A DNA stretch of 64,000 nucleotides, taken from positions 145,074,349 to 145,138,348 of the forward strand of contig NC_081410.1 of the NCBI RefSeq assembly GCF_030272615.1. Reading direction: 5' to 3'. Within the stretch, counting starts at the first letter, position 1. Each line of letters opens with the position of its first letter. The translations under genes and the position numbers were made by a program. The notes under the pieces were generated by a model. That model did not search any database. It saw only the letters and a program-made list of their open reading frames with translations, and had not been told where the DNA came from. The DNA comes from Cryptomeria japonica (lineage: Eukaryota; Streptophyta; Pinopsida; Cupressales; Cupressaceae). This document shows positions 22,756-34,931 of the stretch, piece after piece.

Positions 22756-25330
22756 GAAATAATATTATAGGATTATTTTTCAGAATTCAATAATTTACGC
22801 CCTCGGCTGTAGTTGGTTAGAAAGTACTTTGTGTCGATGTATATTGGGTCATCAACAAGCGATGATTGCTCTCCTTACTTGGGTCCAAAGGAGAACTAAA
22901 TCTATCTAAAGGCCATCACATTGTATTGAGATTATTTACATTGTAATTTACAACTAAGTGTTCTACAATGCATACACAATAGTATATTGAAACTGGACAA
23001 ACATACAATCCAACACAATGCAGCCCAACTGGCAAGGTAAGATGCAAGCCTAAGGTTACAGGGGCACATTACTACATTAAAAAATACAAGAAAACTCAAA
23101 AAGAAATGAAAAAGAAAGTTAAAAATCAAGGATAGAGAAAAGAATCAGAAATAGTAAACAATTATTATTCAAAAACGAAATCATGAGTAGAATAACTTCA
23201 AAACGTTGATTGCATGCCCATAGTACAAAAAAATTCAAAATGGATAGGAAAACCCACCTGGAGTTGGGGAAAAATATGATGAATAGCTCTTTATTTGTTG
23301 GTCGTGGTTAGCTCTCTTCTGCAGATCCATATGTTCAAACCTTCATCCAAGGGTGCTTAAGGCTTTTAGACCAAAATCTTTTAATCAAATAATCAACTCA
23401 ATGCAAACAAAATTCAAAGTAAAATAAAATCCACCTGAAATTGGAGGTTGATATAAGAGATATCTATAGTTATTGGAAATGTTCTGCCCTCTTCTACAGG
23501 CCAAAAATCCAAAGCTGCACCCAAAAAGTGTTCAAGAAATGTAGATTAAAATTGTCAAAATTTATTACTTAATAATGCATATTGCAAATCAAATCCAAAA
23601 TGGACAAAAAACCCCACCGGAATTAGAGGCTAATATGAAGAGTTCTTTGTTATTTGTTAGCTCTATCATGCACTCTTCTGTAGACCAATATGTTAAAATC
23701 TGTCAAAAATAGGCAAACCAAAAATTACTGGTTAATAATCTATAATCCAAACAAAATTCAAAATAGCCAGAAAAACTGATCTGAACATAGAAGCTAATAT
23801 GAAAGAATTTTCTAAATCTTTTAATCTTGGTTAATTTTTATTTACAAAGAATATTATAGGATTAGTTTTTTGAATTCAGCAACTCAGATTCTCAGCTTGC
23901 TCTCCTTCCTTGGGTCCAAAGGGAAAGTACATCTATCTAAAGGCCACCGCATCGTATTGAGATTATTTACTTTGTAATTTCAAATTATTTTTTCTACAAT
24001 GCATACATAACAATATATCGAAGTTGGACAAATATAGAATTCAACGCAATGTAGCCCAACTGGCAATGCGAGATGCAAAACCAAGGTGACTAGGGGCACA
24101 CTACTAAATTAAAACATACAAGAAACTTCAAAAGGAAATTGAAAAGGAGACTTAAAAAGAAAACTAAAACATGAGTAGAATAACTTCAAATTTTGATTAC
24201 ATATTACAAAAAAAAAAATCAAAATGAATAGGAAAAACCACCTGAAATTCGGAAAAAATATGAAGAACTCTATATATTTGTTGTCCATGTTTAACTCTCT
24301 TTATGCAGATCCATATGTTCAAACCTTCATCTAACAGTACTTAAGGATTTAGACTAAAACTTTTTAATTCACAAATGCTCCACCCAAAAACTCTGTAATG
24401 CAAACAGAATTCAAATTAAAATTAAATCCACCTGAAATTGGATGTTGATATAAGAGATATCTATAGTTGTTAGAAATGTTCTGCCCTCTTCTACGGCCAT
24501 AAATCTAAAGCTGCACCCAAAAAGTGTTCAATAAATTTAGATTAAAATTGTCAACAAAAAAGTGGGTTACTAAAAAATTCATTACATAATATTGCATATT
24601 GCAACAAAATCCAAATGGACAGAAAACCCCACCTGGAAGAAGAGGTTAAAATGAAGAGTTCTTTGTCATCTGTCATGGACTCTTCCGCAGACCCATATGT
24701 TAAAATCTGTCTAAAATAGGCAAACCAAAGAAACATTGGTTAGTAGAGTGGCAAAAAAAAACCATCTGAATTTAGAAGCCAATATGAAAGAATTCTCTGC
24801 ATCTATTAACTGTCCTACCCTCCTCTGTAGACCTATATTTTCAAATCAGCATCAACTAGAATTTGGCAAAAATGTCCAAATTCATTGGTTAATAATTCAT
24901 TTTGTAAACAAAATTTAAAATGACAAAATAAAACCCAAATTGCATATTGCAACAAAATCCAAAAGGACAGAAAACCCCACTTGGAAGAAGAGGTTAATAT
25001 GAAGAGTTCTTTGTCATTTGTCATGGACTCTTCCGCAAACCCCTATGTTAAAATCTGTCCAAAATAGGCAACCCAAAGAAACATTGGTTAGTAATGGCCA
25101 AAAAAAAACGTCTGAATTTAGAAGCTAATATGAAAGAATTCTCTGCATCTAATAACTTTGTCCTACCCTCCTCTTGCAGACCTATATTTTCAAATCATCA
25201 TCAATTAGAATTTGGCAAAAATCTCCAAATTTGTTGGTTAATAATTCATTCTGTAAGCAAAATTTAAAAATGACAAAATAAAACCCACCTGAAATTGAAG
25301 CTAATATGAAGAACAGTGCATTACAAGGAA
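22756..25330. repeat. Diverged array of about 180-bp units with higher-order duplications
   Basis: A core of CC(A)CCTG(A/G)A(A)TT followed by (G)AAGCTAATATGAAGA and, about 50-60 bp later, TGTAGACC(C)ATATGTT recurs at about 23259, 23431, 23610, 23780, 24238, 24430, 24619, 24757, 24978, 25110 and 25286. Spacing is mostly 170-190 bp, in places 132-221. Two higher orders are visible. A block with GGGTCCAAAGG, CTATCTAAAGGCCA and CTGGCAA occurs at about 22786-23140 and again at 23850-24170. A 347-bp dimer at 24593-24939 recurs at 24940-25289 with few differences. No reading frame is conserved over all units. Confidence 0.8.
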
Positions 25331-28150
25331 AAGAAGAAAGGTCCTGACTGGCTTGAAAATACAGAGCAATGAAGGTCTTGACTGGCTTTAAATAAACTTG
25401 TTTAGTCGGCGAACTATCCGTTAATGCTTTTTTTTTTTTCAAAAAGATCGTTACATGTTTTTTTTTCAAACTTTTTTGTTTTCGCAGAGTGTGAACAGTG
25501 TATCCCGTATGTATTTTATGCGTTCCCATGAAAATTCAAATGATTGTCACTGCCTTAAATATTTCACATTTCGTTAAAAAGGCAATAAAATAATTTTTTT
25601 ATATAGAATTATTTTTAAACAAGTGACACTAGTGTTGTAGTAACGATGTAAATTTATATTATTTATTATATTATATCTATGTTATTTATTATATCATATT
25701 TATATTGTTTATATATTGTATAATATATGTTTATGGTCAATTTTATTAGTTGTTTTATGTACTATTGTTGTTAAACATGAAATATTTTGTTCGAGGGAAA
25801 TGAATCTACAAGCATGTGGATTTTTAATGATCACTATTTATTTCTTGTAAAGATTTGGTTCAGGGCTAGAATTCATTGTCACACAAAGAAATGAACGAAG
25901 ATAAAGAGAGAATATGAACTTCATTATTAAGTATTGGACCAAAGTATTGTTTTGTGAGAATGTGATGATGCAAGTGATAGCATTAATGACTAGTATATGC
26001 TCATTGTAAAGATTTGTTCCTAAGAATTAATTGTTAGATAATTCAAGGAAGGAAGTTGAAATGTGACTTCTAGTTAAATTATTAAGAATTAATTTTAAGT
26101 GTCAATATCGTGACAAGATGATGATGGAAGTGGTGGGATTAATGGTTATTTATAGCATTGAGATATCATGTGATGTAGAAGCATCCTAGTTTTTTCTCTT
26201 TCAATTTAGTTTTTGTGTGTTTTTAGTTGGTTTGGGTGTTTGTTGCAAGATGTAATTATTTAGCTTAATTTTTTTGGCAATTGATGATCTATCATCTTGC
26301 TAAAGGGTTTAATGGGTATGTATGGTTTCAATTCGATGAAATTTGGACCAAAATTTGCTAAGTTATGGTCCATTGGAGGTTTGGAATCATCAAGAATTAG
26401 TCAAATATTTGGGCAACTTCAAGGACCATCGAAACTACTAACATTCCTAGTTCCTAGTCTACCACCAATAGGTTTCAATTCCTACCTCAATCGCCAACAA
26501 ATTCTAGGTTCTACCCAAATCATTGATGGAGTTTGCAATATAAAGGAAATCGACACTTTAAGAAGTTCTTAGAACGTTAAAATTTGTCAATGAGTTCCTA
26601 TTTCCTAATAAAGTTGTAATGAAGTTACATTTAAAAATAATAAAGTGAGTTATGAGCTCCCTTGGAACCCTAACAAGATAAAAAGTATAAATTTTTGCAT
26701 GTTTGAAGAAGTTCCCATCATGGTAGGAACCCTAAACAAAATGGAACGGCTCCTAAAGGTTTGTAATCCTGATAAAGATTGCATATAAGGGAAATCAAAA
26801 CATAAGGAAGCTCTTAGAACGTCAACATCCTTAGATGAGTTGTGTTTTCATCAGTAAGGTTTGATAATAGTTTGGAAATAGTTTATAAAGTAATATGACA
26901 TCGATAAAAGATTGGAGGGACAAACATCAATTTCTAACGAGATATGTAACCATGAAAAAGAACTCAATTCCTAGTTCTTAATAGGGATGAAACATTTGAT
27001 CTAAAAGAGTTTGTTACTGAAGAACTAGAAATTGTCAATGAAGTCCCTATCATGAGTAAAGGGTATAATAAAGCCCAAATTTTGATTTGAATATTATTGA
27101 TGGTTGTCACGTGTTTGCAGTGGTTAAAAACATATGCAATTCACTCATGTGATGGTTCAAACCTATAGTGGTTCACATTATGGAGGGCATACTATAAATG
27201 GGAGGATTGTGATGCATTGGGGGTTCAAAATTTTGGAGGAAGAAGAATAGTGGGTTTTGGGTTCTATCTAAACTAGTGTACTTTTCTTGTTGAGGGGCCT
27301 ATAATCCCCAAGTTAGGGAAGTAGATTTTGGATGTGGGATAATGGTCTCAAATGGAGACTTAATTGATTAAATCTATATGCATTGTACTCATGTTGCGCA
27401 TTAAAGTGATTTGAAGCTTTTTATGATTGTGGAAATAATTGTTTGATGTTCTATATTTTATGGATCGGTTTTTGTTCTGGTTGTGAGATCAACCTATCTA
27501 ATAAGACCCCTTGACCTTGTTTACATCATTCCTTAATAGACAAATATTTAAATTATAGTTTTTGTAAAATATTTAAATTGTAGTTTTTGAGACTTATGAA
27601 ATATTTAAAGACACATTGTATGATCATTTGATATGATACCGATAGACTTAATTATCTAAAACTCAAAAAAAAAAACTATTTCACATCCTTGACAATCCTG
27701 AATCACCACTAAAGAAATGAAGTGTTCATTGCAAATGATAACAATTTTAGGACTGCAATTGAATTATTTAAAAAATAATATGGAAAATAATTCAAGACTG
27801 TAAACTAGCAATTCAATTATAGTATAGATGAACAACACTATCACTACTCTTCTCACCAAGGCTTGAAATAATTATTTACATCTTGTGTTTTCTAACCTCA
27901 TGTTACCAATTAAATACATTCCCTTTGTACATGAAACCATCGTGTGAGTTTATATATGAGCCTTGTTATCCTCAATTTTCTTAGTTAGACAAAATTGAGG
28001 TAACCCCCCCCTCCCTCGAATTTTTCTTTCTACGTGCTAGGAAGGTCCTAAGCACGAATTTTGAGGTAGTATACATCTCGATCTTTCAATTCCTTTGAGT
28101 CTTTTTCTCATCTTTTTATATTTTAAAGCGTCTTAGGGAGTTCTTAAGTT
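25330..28150. other. AT-rich DNA without a recognisable gene
   Basis: A 91-codon frame at 26297-26572 has no known motif. A diverged tandem duplication of about 246 bp lies near 26530-26870. A short inverted repeat (CCTCAATTTT...AAAATTGAGG) lies near 27970-28003, followed by a C-rich run. Confidence 0.4.
26530..26870. repeat. Diverged tandem duplication, period about 246 bp
   Basis: The phrase ATATAAAGGAAATCGACAC...TTCTTAGAACGTTAA near 26537-26581 recurs as ATATAAGGGAAATCAAAAC...CTCTTAGAACGTCAA near 26783-26826. The downstream DNA is similar but more changed. Confidence 0.5.
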
Positions 28151-28153
28151 TTC

Positions 28154-28232
28154 ATGTAAAGTCAGATCTAAAACCTGATTTTGTAAATTTGTGTCCCTCT
28201 TGTTACATCGGGTTTTAGATCTGACTTTACAT
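28154..28232. repeat. Perfect inverted repeat, 22-bp arms, 35-base loop
   Basis: The arm at 28154-28175 (ATGTAAAGTC...TAAAACC) is the exact reverse complement of 28211-28232 (GGTTTTA...GACTTTACAT). It lies about 340 bp upstream of the large broken frame that starts near 28575, so if that frame is part of an LTR element the hairpin would be in its leader. Confidence 0.95.
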
Positions 28233-28574
28233 CTTGTTTTATGGTTAGGTTCCATTTTGGTTTTCTAAACCCAAAATGCATTTTGTGTTTTATTAGGTCT
28301 CTAAGTGCATTTAATGTGCCCCTTTAAAATTCTTTTTTTATAAATCATTTTGCTTGAATTCGTCTTTATTTTGTTTTCATCGTCAAAGCTTTCTTGGAGC
28401 TCTACGATTCTTCTTTTGGCGTTGAGATTATTCAACAAATTTGCATTTTTTCAGCTTTTCTAAATAACATCCTTGATCATCATAGACTTTGAGATGTCTA
28501 TATAGCCATCTTCCATACTAGAGAAGAAGATGAAGTACAAATATAAAAAATATTAGAATAACATCTCTCCTTCA

Positions 28575-31500
28575 GTGGCTCCAAACATCAGTGAAATCAA
28601 GGATACTAAAATAGGCCATGTGGATGTGTTAGAGTTTATTCAAAGAACTAAGAAGCAACTAACTACTTATGGTATGCAACTACTCCTACAAAGTAATATT
28701 CATCTTGTTTCCTCTTTCCTAGTGGCAACTTTGGAACTGAAATTTGTCTTAGCTTGTGCCACTCGCTTTGACAAAGAAACTAAGGTGGAAAAAGATGTTG
28801 ATGACAAGGTAGTAATCAAATTGGATGAGGAGATTTTTTGAATTATCTTCAAATGTCCTGTTGCACAAGAGTATGTTGAAATTTACAAGGAATCTGCTCA
28901 AGAATATTACAATAAAAATGAGGAAAGGTGTAAAAAGAATATCAATACTAATTGGCTTATAAAACCAAGAGCCACAACCACTAGATGGCCCAAATTATTC
29001 CATAATTATTTCAAAGAATAAATAAATGACATAATTACATTTCTCAATAGCATCAAAGGGTTCAAGGACTCAAATTTCTTTGAGGAATGGATGTATAGGT
29101 ACATTATCATCATGAGGAAGGATAAACAATAGATCTTCTGGGGTGAACAGATTAGTGAAGCCATTTGTGAGCAACTCTCTGAGGTCAAAACAAGCCTCAA
29201 GTTTAATATGAATTCAAACTTGGTATATGCAGCTACCTTGATGAGGTTATTTCTAGGCTTATCTTCAGAGGGTGATAGGAGAAGTGTTCTAGTATGGAGT
29301 TTCTATAAAAATATGATTGTGACGCCCAACTGAAATCACTATAGAAGAGTGCAAGATGCTTTCTTTGGTTCTTTTATGTGTCAATTTGATAAGAAATGCC
29401 AAAGTGTCAAAGGTAGCTTGGAAGAAAGTGAATGAGTATGGTTGTTTATTTTTACAATTTCCAACTTTTACTTATCTTTGGATGGGATGTTATAAAGAAG
29501 TTCCATATATGCTCCCTAGGTATCCTACTCATAAAATCATTTTGATGGAGCTGGGAAGATAGGTCGTAGTAGTGTATAGTAGACAATCATAATCTCATAA
29601 TGTGGGCTCTAAGTTCCCACTTTTTATTGAGATGTATTCATTGTCAACATCCATCAAAGCCAAGTCAATGGAAACTAAGTTGTGGGAAATCACTCTTAAG
29701 AACTTCAAAGGAAGAAAAGATTTTTATTATAGGGGAATGAAGAACAGATTCAAGAAGTCCTATACCCATGTACATCGAGTGGAAGGTATTTAGGTTGACC
29801 TTCACACTAATGAGGACATCAGAAGGCTAGATTACAATTGTCTTACTTTCCATGGACTATAATATAGCGGATATTTTTTATGACATGGAGGATGATGAGG
29901 ATGTCATTTATCCTACCTATATAAGTCAAAAGATTGTAGATGTGCCTCTTCCTCCTATCAATGGTCATAGAAAGAGTGTGTTTCAATCAAAGAAATATTT
30001 CAACCAATTCTTGTCAATACTAACACTTGGTTACAAATCAAGGGAATAAGGTTGAAGGATTTTCAAACAAGCTCTGAGGATGACACTTAGGACCTATTGG
30101 CAAAAGGTTTGAACTCAGAATAAAGAAAAGTGAGGATTTTTCTCCTTCCAAGAAGGTAACCAATTTCAAGTTCATAGTAGGGAAGGATAAGAACAAGGAT
30201 CAAGGACAAACTTATAACAAAGAAAAACAATCTCAAACATGGGAGGAAGATCTAGAAGAAACCCAAGTTGTTGTAAATATTGAAACTACTCCCGAAACAA
30301 CACTACAAGTATCTTCTCTTGTTGTTATAATGGTACCCCCTTCTACTGTCATTTCAATTGTTTCTTTTGATCCCAATGTTGATGTCTTTTCCATGGTTAT
30401 TGTAGACCCTATTACTCCCTTTATTTCCATTCAGTCAATTCCTTTCTCATTTGTTATTGAGTCCATCTTAGACACTCCTCATGATAATCTTGAGAGTGTT
30501 TTTAACACTTTGTTTCCAATTTTATTTGATGTTTCTACTTCTATGTTTGACAATAATGTCTTAGATTTTGAAAAGCTAATGTCTTTCCCTATGTCCCAAG
30601 TATCAAATGTTGAGACTATTGTTGCAATCCAAACTGAGACAACCTCTATTGTATCCACTGAGAGACAAATTGAGGTAATGAATATTCAAACTCTAGTTGC
30701 GAGTATAAAGAAAGACACATCAGATCTTCATCCATGGTTGGGAACCATTGCACCCAAGAGGAAAAAACAATTCATCTCACCAAATGATTTTGGTTTCAAT
30801 CAATTGACTCCAACCAAGTCTAAAACTACCAAGAGGGCTAAGGCTATCTCAAGGATTAAAATGGATGTAGATAGAAAAATGTATGTAGAGATAGTTGAAC
30901 CTCTTCATGTAAAGACTCTTGAAGAAGTACAACTTTCAAACTATGTGATAAAAATAGTTGAACTTGGCAAACAGACACATGAAGGTGCCAAGCAAGACGC
31001 TCACATTGCAATGAATGAATTGATTCAAAGGTATGACCAAGACAAGATTATAAAAGATAATTTGAAGCTTAGGAATGAAGAACTTATTTTTGTTCTTCTT
31101 AAAATCACTAATCCTTTTGAAGAGATTGAACCTATTAATACCTCCATTACTGAGGAGACAATCAAGAAGGCTAAAAGGGTTGTAAATAAAGCAAGAGCAG
31201 TTGTTGTATGGTCAAAGATAATGATGGAAAATTGGAAAGATATTGAGTCCCAATTGGAACAGGTATTGGAAGTTCTATCATAGGACTTAGAGTCACAAAT
31301 CTCATATTTAACACCTTGGACCAAATGCAAAGATATGGATTTGGAGACTTTGGTTGACAATGGTGTTATCTCATCCAAGGAAAAATACATTGAGTTTAGA
31401 GAACACATGAGAAACATGAAAGAAGTTATTGAGGAACTAACAAAATATTTGCAGTTGGCTCTGGAGACACATGAAGAGAAAGGGCAAGACATTGTTGCCA

Positions 31501-31781
31501 AAATTGAACAGATCCCATGCAAAATCTTTGATGAAAGTTGGAAGCTTTTTCCTAAGGACACAATACTACAAGAATTTGCATCTCTCATTCAAAAGGATAT
31601 TGATTCGAGTGATTTCTCAATAGCATCTATTGATAAGTTTGTAGATCTCCAAGTGGCTTTGGATAACTTGAAGTGCATTTTGGGTCGCTACAAGAAGTCT
31701 TTCACTGGTTTGGAGGATACCATCACACAAGTCAAGGAAATTGCAAAACATACGTTCAAACTTGATGATGCAATGATCTAA
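28575..31781 (+). pseudogene. Large broken reading frame, unknown family, coiled-coil-like C-terminal half
   Basis: I do not recognise the family. From 28575 a frame reads about 255 codons with isolated in-frame stops near 28839, 29019, 29127 and 29329; it contains VEIYKESAQEYY, NWLIKPRATTTRWPKL, FFEEWMYRYI and VQDAFFGSF. After a frameshift near 29410 it continues as VAWKKVNEYGCLFLQFP and YMLPRYPTHKIILMELG, then a second shift near 29830 leads to VIYPTYISQKIVDVPLP. The part from 30330 to 31781 is one frame with a single TAG at 31281-31283. It reads a Ser/Thr/Ile-rich linker, a basic patch (PKRKKQ; KSKTTKRAK) and then charged, heptad-like helical sequence suggesting coiled coil. The original product may have exceeded 1000 residues. 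An accessory or gag-like frame of an LTR element is possible because of the position after a leader hairpin and before LTR-like DNA. Confidence 0.5.
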
Positions 31782-31984
31782 GATGGATTACGCAAGTTTG
31801 AATAATTCTTGGCTAAAAATGGAGATGATGAAGGGATGCCCCAAGTTACTTACATTATTTTTCTTAGTAGATACATTTCGTAATTTTGTTTTGACATTCT
31901 ACATGTTATTTGAAAAATTGCAATTACATGTAGCCATAGTACAAGTCAAAGTCAAGTAGGACTGTACTATTGAATAAGCCATAT

Positions 31985-32110
31985 TGAGTTGTACATTTTC
32001 ATATTTTTTCTCATATCCCTTCCCCTAGATATATATATGAGGGTGCTCATTTGTAAATTCTATCTTTATGAATAGCAACAAAACTTTTCCAGTTTGTGTA
32101 GCAATTTGAG
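31985..32110 (+). promoter_or_regulatory. LTR-like promoter segment
   Basis: CCCCTAGATATATATATGAGGGTGCTC followed by TATCTTTATGAATAGCAAC resembles the TATA box and transcript start of a plant LTR. Position 200-330 bp after the broken frame fits a 3' LTR, but no matching 5' copy was found. Confidence 0.25.
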
Positions 32111-33830
32111 ACTTCGATTTTATTTTGCAAATCAATTTCAAGTTAATAAAAAGGAGCAATTGTGCATTCAATCTTTGAGTTGGAGCATTTTCCTATGTGA
32201 TTACATTGCTCTTATGTCCTTGTGGTTATATAACCTGGAATTAGCTTGAGGTATCATGTTGTAGCTATTAAGTTTAAAGTGGTTTTAAATATAATTTTAA
32301 TAGTCTTTGAGCTAAAATATTGGGTTTATATATAGTGATCAACAATTTAATTGAAGAAAGTTTGAAGTCATTGAGCTACAAATTCTCTTTCCTTCATAAA
32401 TTTGGAATTGCAATATACTTGAAAGTCTTTGTGTCGATATATATGACATCTTTGTTATGTAATTTGTATAAAGAGTTGCAGAAGTCTTTGAGCTTGTTTG
32501 ATCTCCTGAAATCATATATTACACTGGTGCACACGAGGTTCTTTCATTTAATCTCGTAGTATCAATTATTATTGTTTGTTACTGTTCTTATTGCTAAGTC
32601 TTGACAAGAGAGAATCTATTTTGAAATAAGAGAATAGAAGAGACATTTATCTTGAAATAAGAGGAATTGATGATTGTAACACCCAAATAGTTAGTTTAGT
32701 TTTAGTTCTTAATCAGGAATTAACTGGTAAAAAGCAATAAGAAGGCAACCTCCCCTCTATGAGGAGAGATTAAATCTCACATGTTGTGGTTGAAAATACA
32801 ATTTTATAAACCTTTCCAGTTTACAAAATTTTCACCCAACAAGTCTCAACTATCGCCATTAGATTTGGTGCAATTTACTATTGTGACAGTGAAGAGATAT
32901 TATAGCTCATAATTAGAATTGTTACAATAATTTTGACACAATATTATAAATTGACAAAAGATTTGAAAAGTACCACAAAATAACAAACAAGCATAGAAAT
33001 ATTGTAAATATTTGAAATCGATACATTAAAATATTTAGATTGGGGATTGTTTTGAATTTACTTTGGTTAGAGGGATTTTTAATTGATTTAAATCATACAT
33101 ATTTTGATACATAATAATTGTTTCACTCAATATTTATCCATGAAGGGAACACTTCTATTTTAGCAAAATGAAAACTAATGTCATTTCATGCTATTGTAGA
33201 AAGAAATGGATATCTATACTAGGAAAAAATAAAATGAGTAGCAAGTTGAGAAGTATTGTGGAACATAGCTTAACAAATATTCATGTATAATAGATCATTT
33301 AATTGAGTAGCCATTTAATATATAATTTGTTTTGTGTTTGTACAAGGCTTATCGAGAAGTTAGTATATATAATTTAAACAAATGCAAAGTGACAAAAAAA
33401 CAAGAGAACTAAATCATTTCCACATCATTTCCTGTTATTTTTCCCACTCCTCTCTTATTACTTTAACACCTCCTTTCTTTATAATTATAGTTGATATTTT
33501 AAATTTATTTTAGTGATACATTAACAACACCAAGACTGGTAGCAATCACTTCTTTCACGCCTTCATTCTCTCCTCTCCCTTTCATGCCATCTCCCTCCAC
33601 ACGACTTCTTCTTCCCTCTTTAACACTGTAGATTTTTTTATTGAGAGGTATGGAATCCTCTTACAGATGACTCACGAGGGTTGTTTAATGCCTCCTCAAT
33701 TCCAACTTAGCCCACCTCTTCTTGTAATTGTTGCTCTATTCTCATGAATGCATATGTTTAAAGAGCACTTCCTTCTTTTCTATTTTTTATTTAAAGAAAA
33801 TATAAATCATTTTTAAATATGGCACCACAT
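32110..33830. other. No recognisable gene
   Basis: AT-rich DNA. Only short chance frames are present, and I see no repeat boundary that can be supported. Confidence 0.5.
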
Positions 33831-33837
33831 TATTGTT

Positions 33838-34222
33838 AGGATTAAGGTGACATCTACCTTATAAATCCTAGACATGGTTCCAACAATCTTAGAAAGTATC
33901 CTAAGGCACTTAGGGTGTATTGAGAAAATATTTTATAATATTTATTCTCACTATTGTTTGTAATACATTCATAAGGGTTGATAGGTTCCACTAGTAGTAA
34001 TAAAGGTGGGTTGTGAACACAATTATTTAGAATTGTTTTCCCCACATATGGATGCCTAGAATGACATAATTAAGGACTTAGGAAGTGGAGAAATGAGTAA
34101 CCTTTGGGATTATCCAAGTGGGGGCTTGGAAGAGGCAACAAGTGTCTCTTAGTATTTCATCATTTATTTAATTTAATATAAGGTTTATCTTACAAGATTG
34201 GGTGCCCAAGCTAGAGGGAAAT
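33838..34222 (+). mobile_element. 3' end of a copia-like internal region with polypurine tract
   Basis: This segment matches 40448-40715 in the same orientation (TCATCTACCTT(A/G)TAAATCCTA, CTTAGGGTGTATTGAGAAAATATTTT, GGAAGTGGAGAAATGAGTA). It ends in a purine-rich CTAGAGGGAAA directly before the LTR start at 34223, which is where a polypurine tract belongs. Its own 5' part is missing. Confidence 0.65.
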
Positions 34223-34911
34223 TGTTGAAATTAAAACTGGTGTCCTTTTGACTTCCATAGAGCTGGTCCAAGGTTATGGTTGTTGAGAATAAAGAGCCTT
34301 ATTTGTACACCTTTTTTGGTGGTTTTGGAGCACTTTCCATTTATAAATACAACTCTTTGGATGTAGAAAATAAGGAAGAATAGTTGAATGTAGAAGTAAT
34401 CTACAAGTACAAGGATAGGTGGGAGGTGAAAGGAGGTTGTTCACAGGTACTAGGTACTACCATGTGGAGGCAAAGAGGAGAATAGAAGTGAATGTATTGT
34501 AATCACATTTATTGTTGATAATGTGCATACTTGGCCTCTCTTCTTGGTGGATTTATTTCCCACAAAGGTTTCTCCACATAAATCATGTGTTATGTGGTGT
34601 TCTCATGTTTCCGATTTGTGCATCATTGTTGCTATATTATGGTGATAATATTTATTATCTTTGTTGTTATAAGTTGTAGCATCCTAAATTGTACACCCTT
34701 AATAAGGTTATCTAATTCCACACTTAGGTTAGAACCTGCCTTACTGTGTCTAATTAGATAACATTAAGGCAATTTAATTTTCAAATTTGCATATAACTTT
34801 CATATTTTCATGTTATAGTTGTCAAATCATTGTATCTCATCCTTTGATTGATTGATTGGATAGATATTTATCTTCACAATCTTTGGTATTGAACCTATAT
34901 ATTTCCCAACA
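34223..34911 (+). mobile_element. Copia-like LTR, flanked by PPT on the left and PBS on the right
   Basis: The LTR runs from TGTTGAAATT to TTCCCAACA (TG...CA). It contains the U5-like phrase TTTCCCACAAAGG-TTTCTCCAC near 34550-34578. A polypurine tract precedes it and a tRNA-Met-type primer-binding site follows, so internal sequence of one element lies left and internal sequence of another lies right. This is the pattern of a tandem LTR-internal-LTR-internal array from unequal recombination. A small hairpin-like segment interrupts it at about 34675-34785. Confidence 0.65.
34697..34770. repeat. Imperfect hairpin inside the copia-like LTR
   Basis: The core arms GTTATCTAATT (34707-34717) and AATTAGATAAC (34752-34762) are perfect complements. 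Pairing extends outward to CCTTAAT/ATTAAGG and inward to CACAC/GTGT. The preceding TGTAGCATCCTAAATTGT (34675-34692) matches the LTR start of the minus-strand gypsy family at 44825 and 55424, so this may be a tiny LTR relic inserted here. Confidence 0.7.
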
Positions 34912-34931
34912 TTTAGTATCAAAGTTGATGG
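34912..34931 (+). other. Primer-binding site (initiator tRNA-Met type), degenerate
   Basis: TTTAGTATCAAAGTTGATGG directly follows the LTR end and matches, with changes, the usual plant copia site TGGTATCAGAGC. Confidence 0.6.

Noticed and set aside
22756-25330. CRISPR-like array
   Set aside because: The units are whole-length similar rather than short identical repeats with unique spacers, and the DNA is eukaryotic in character.
31025-31588. 187-codon minus-strand frame
   Set aside because: It is antisense to the coiled-coil part of the large plus-strand frame, which has the better protein character and continues beyond it.
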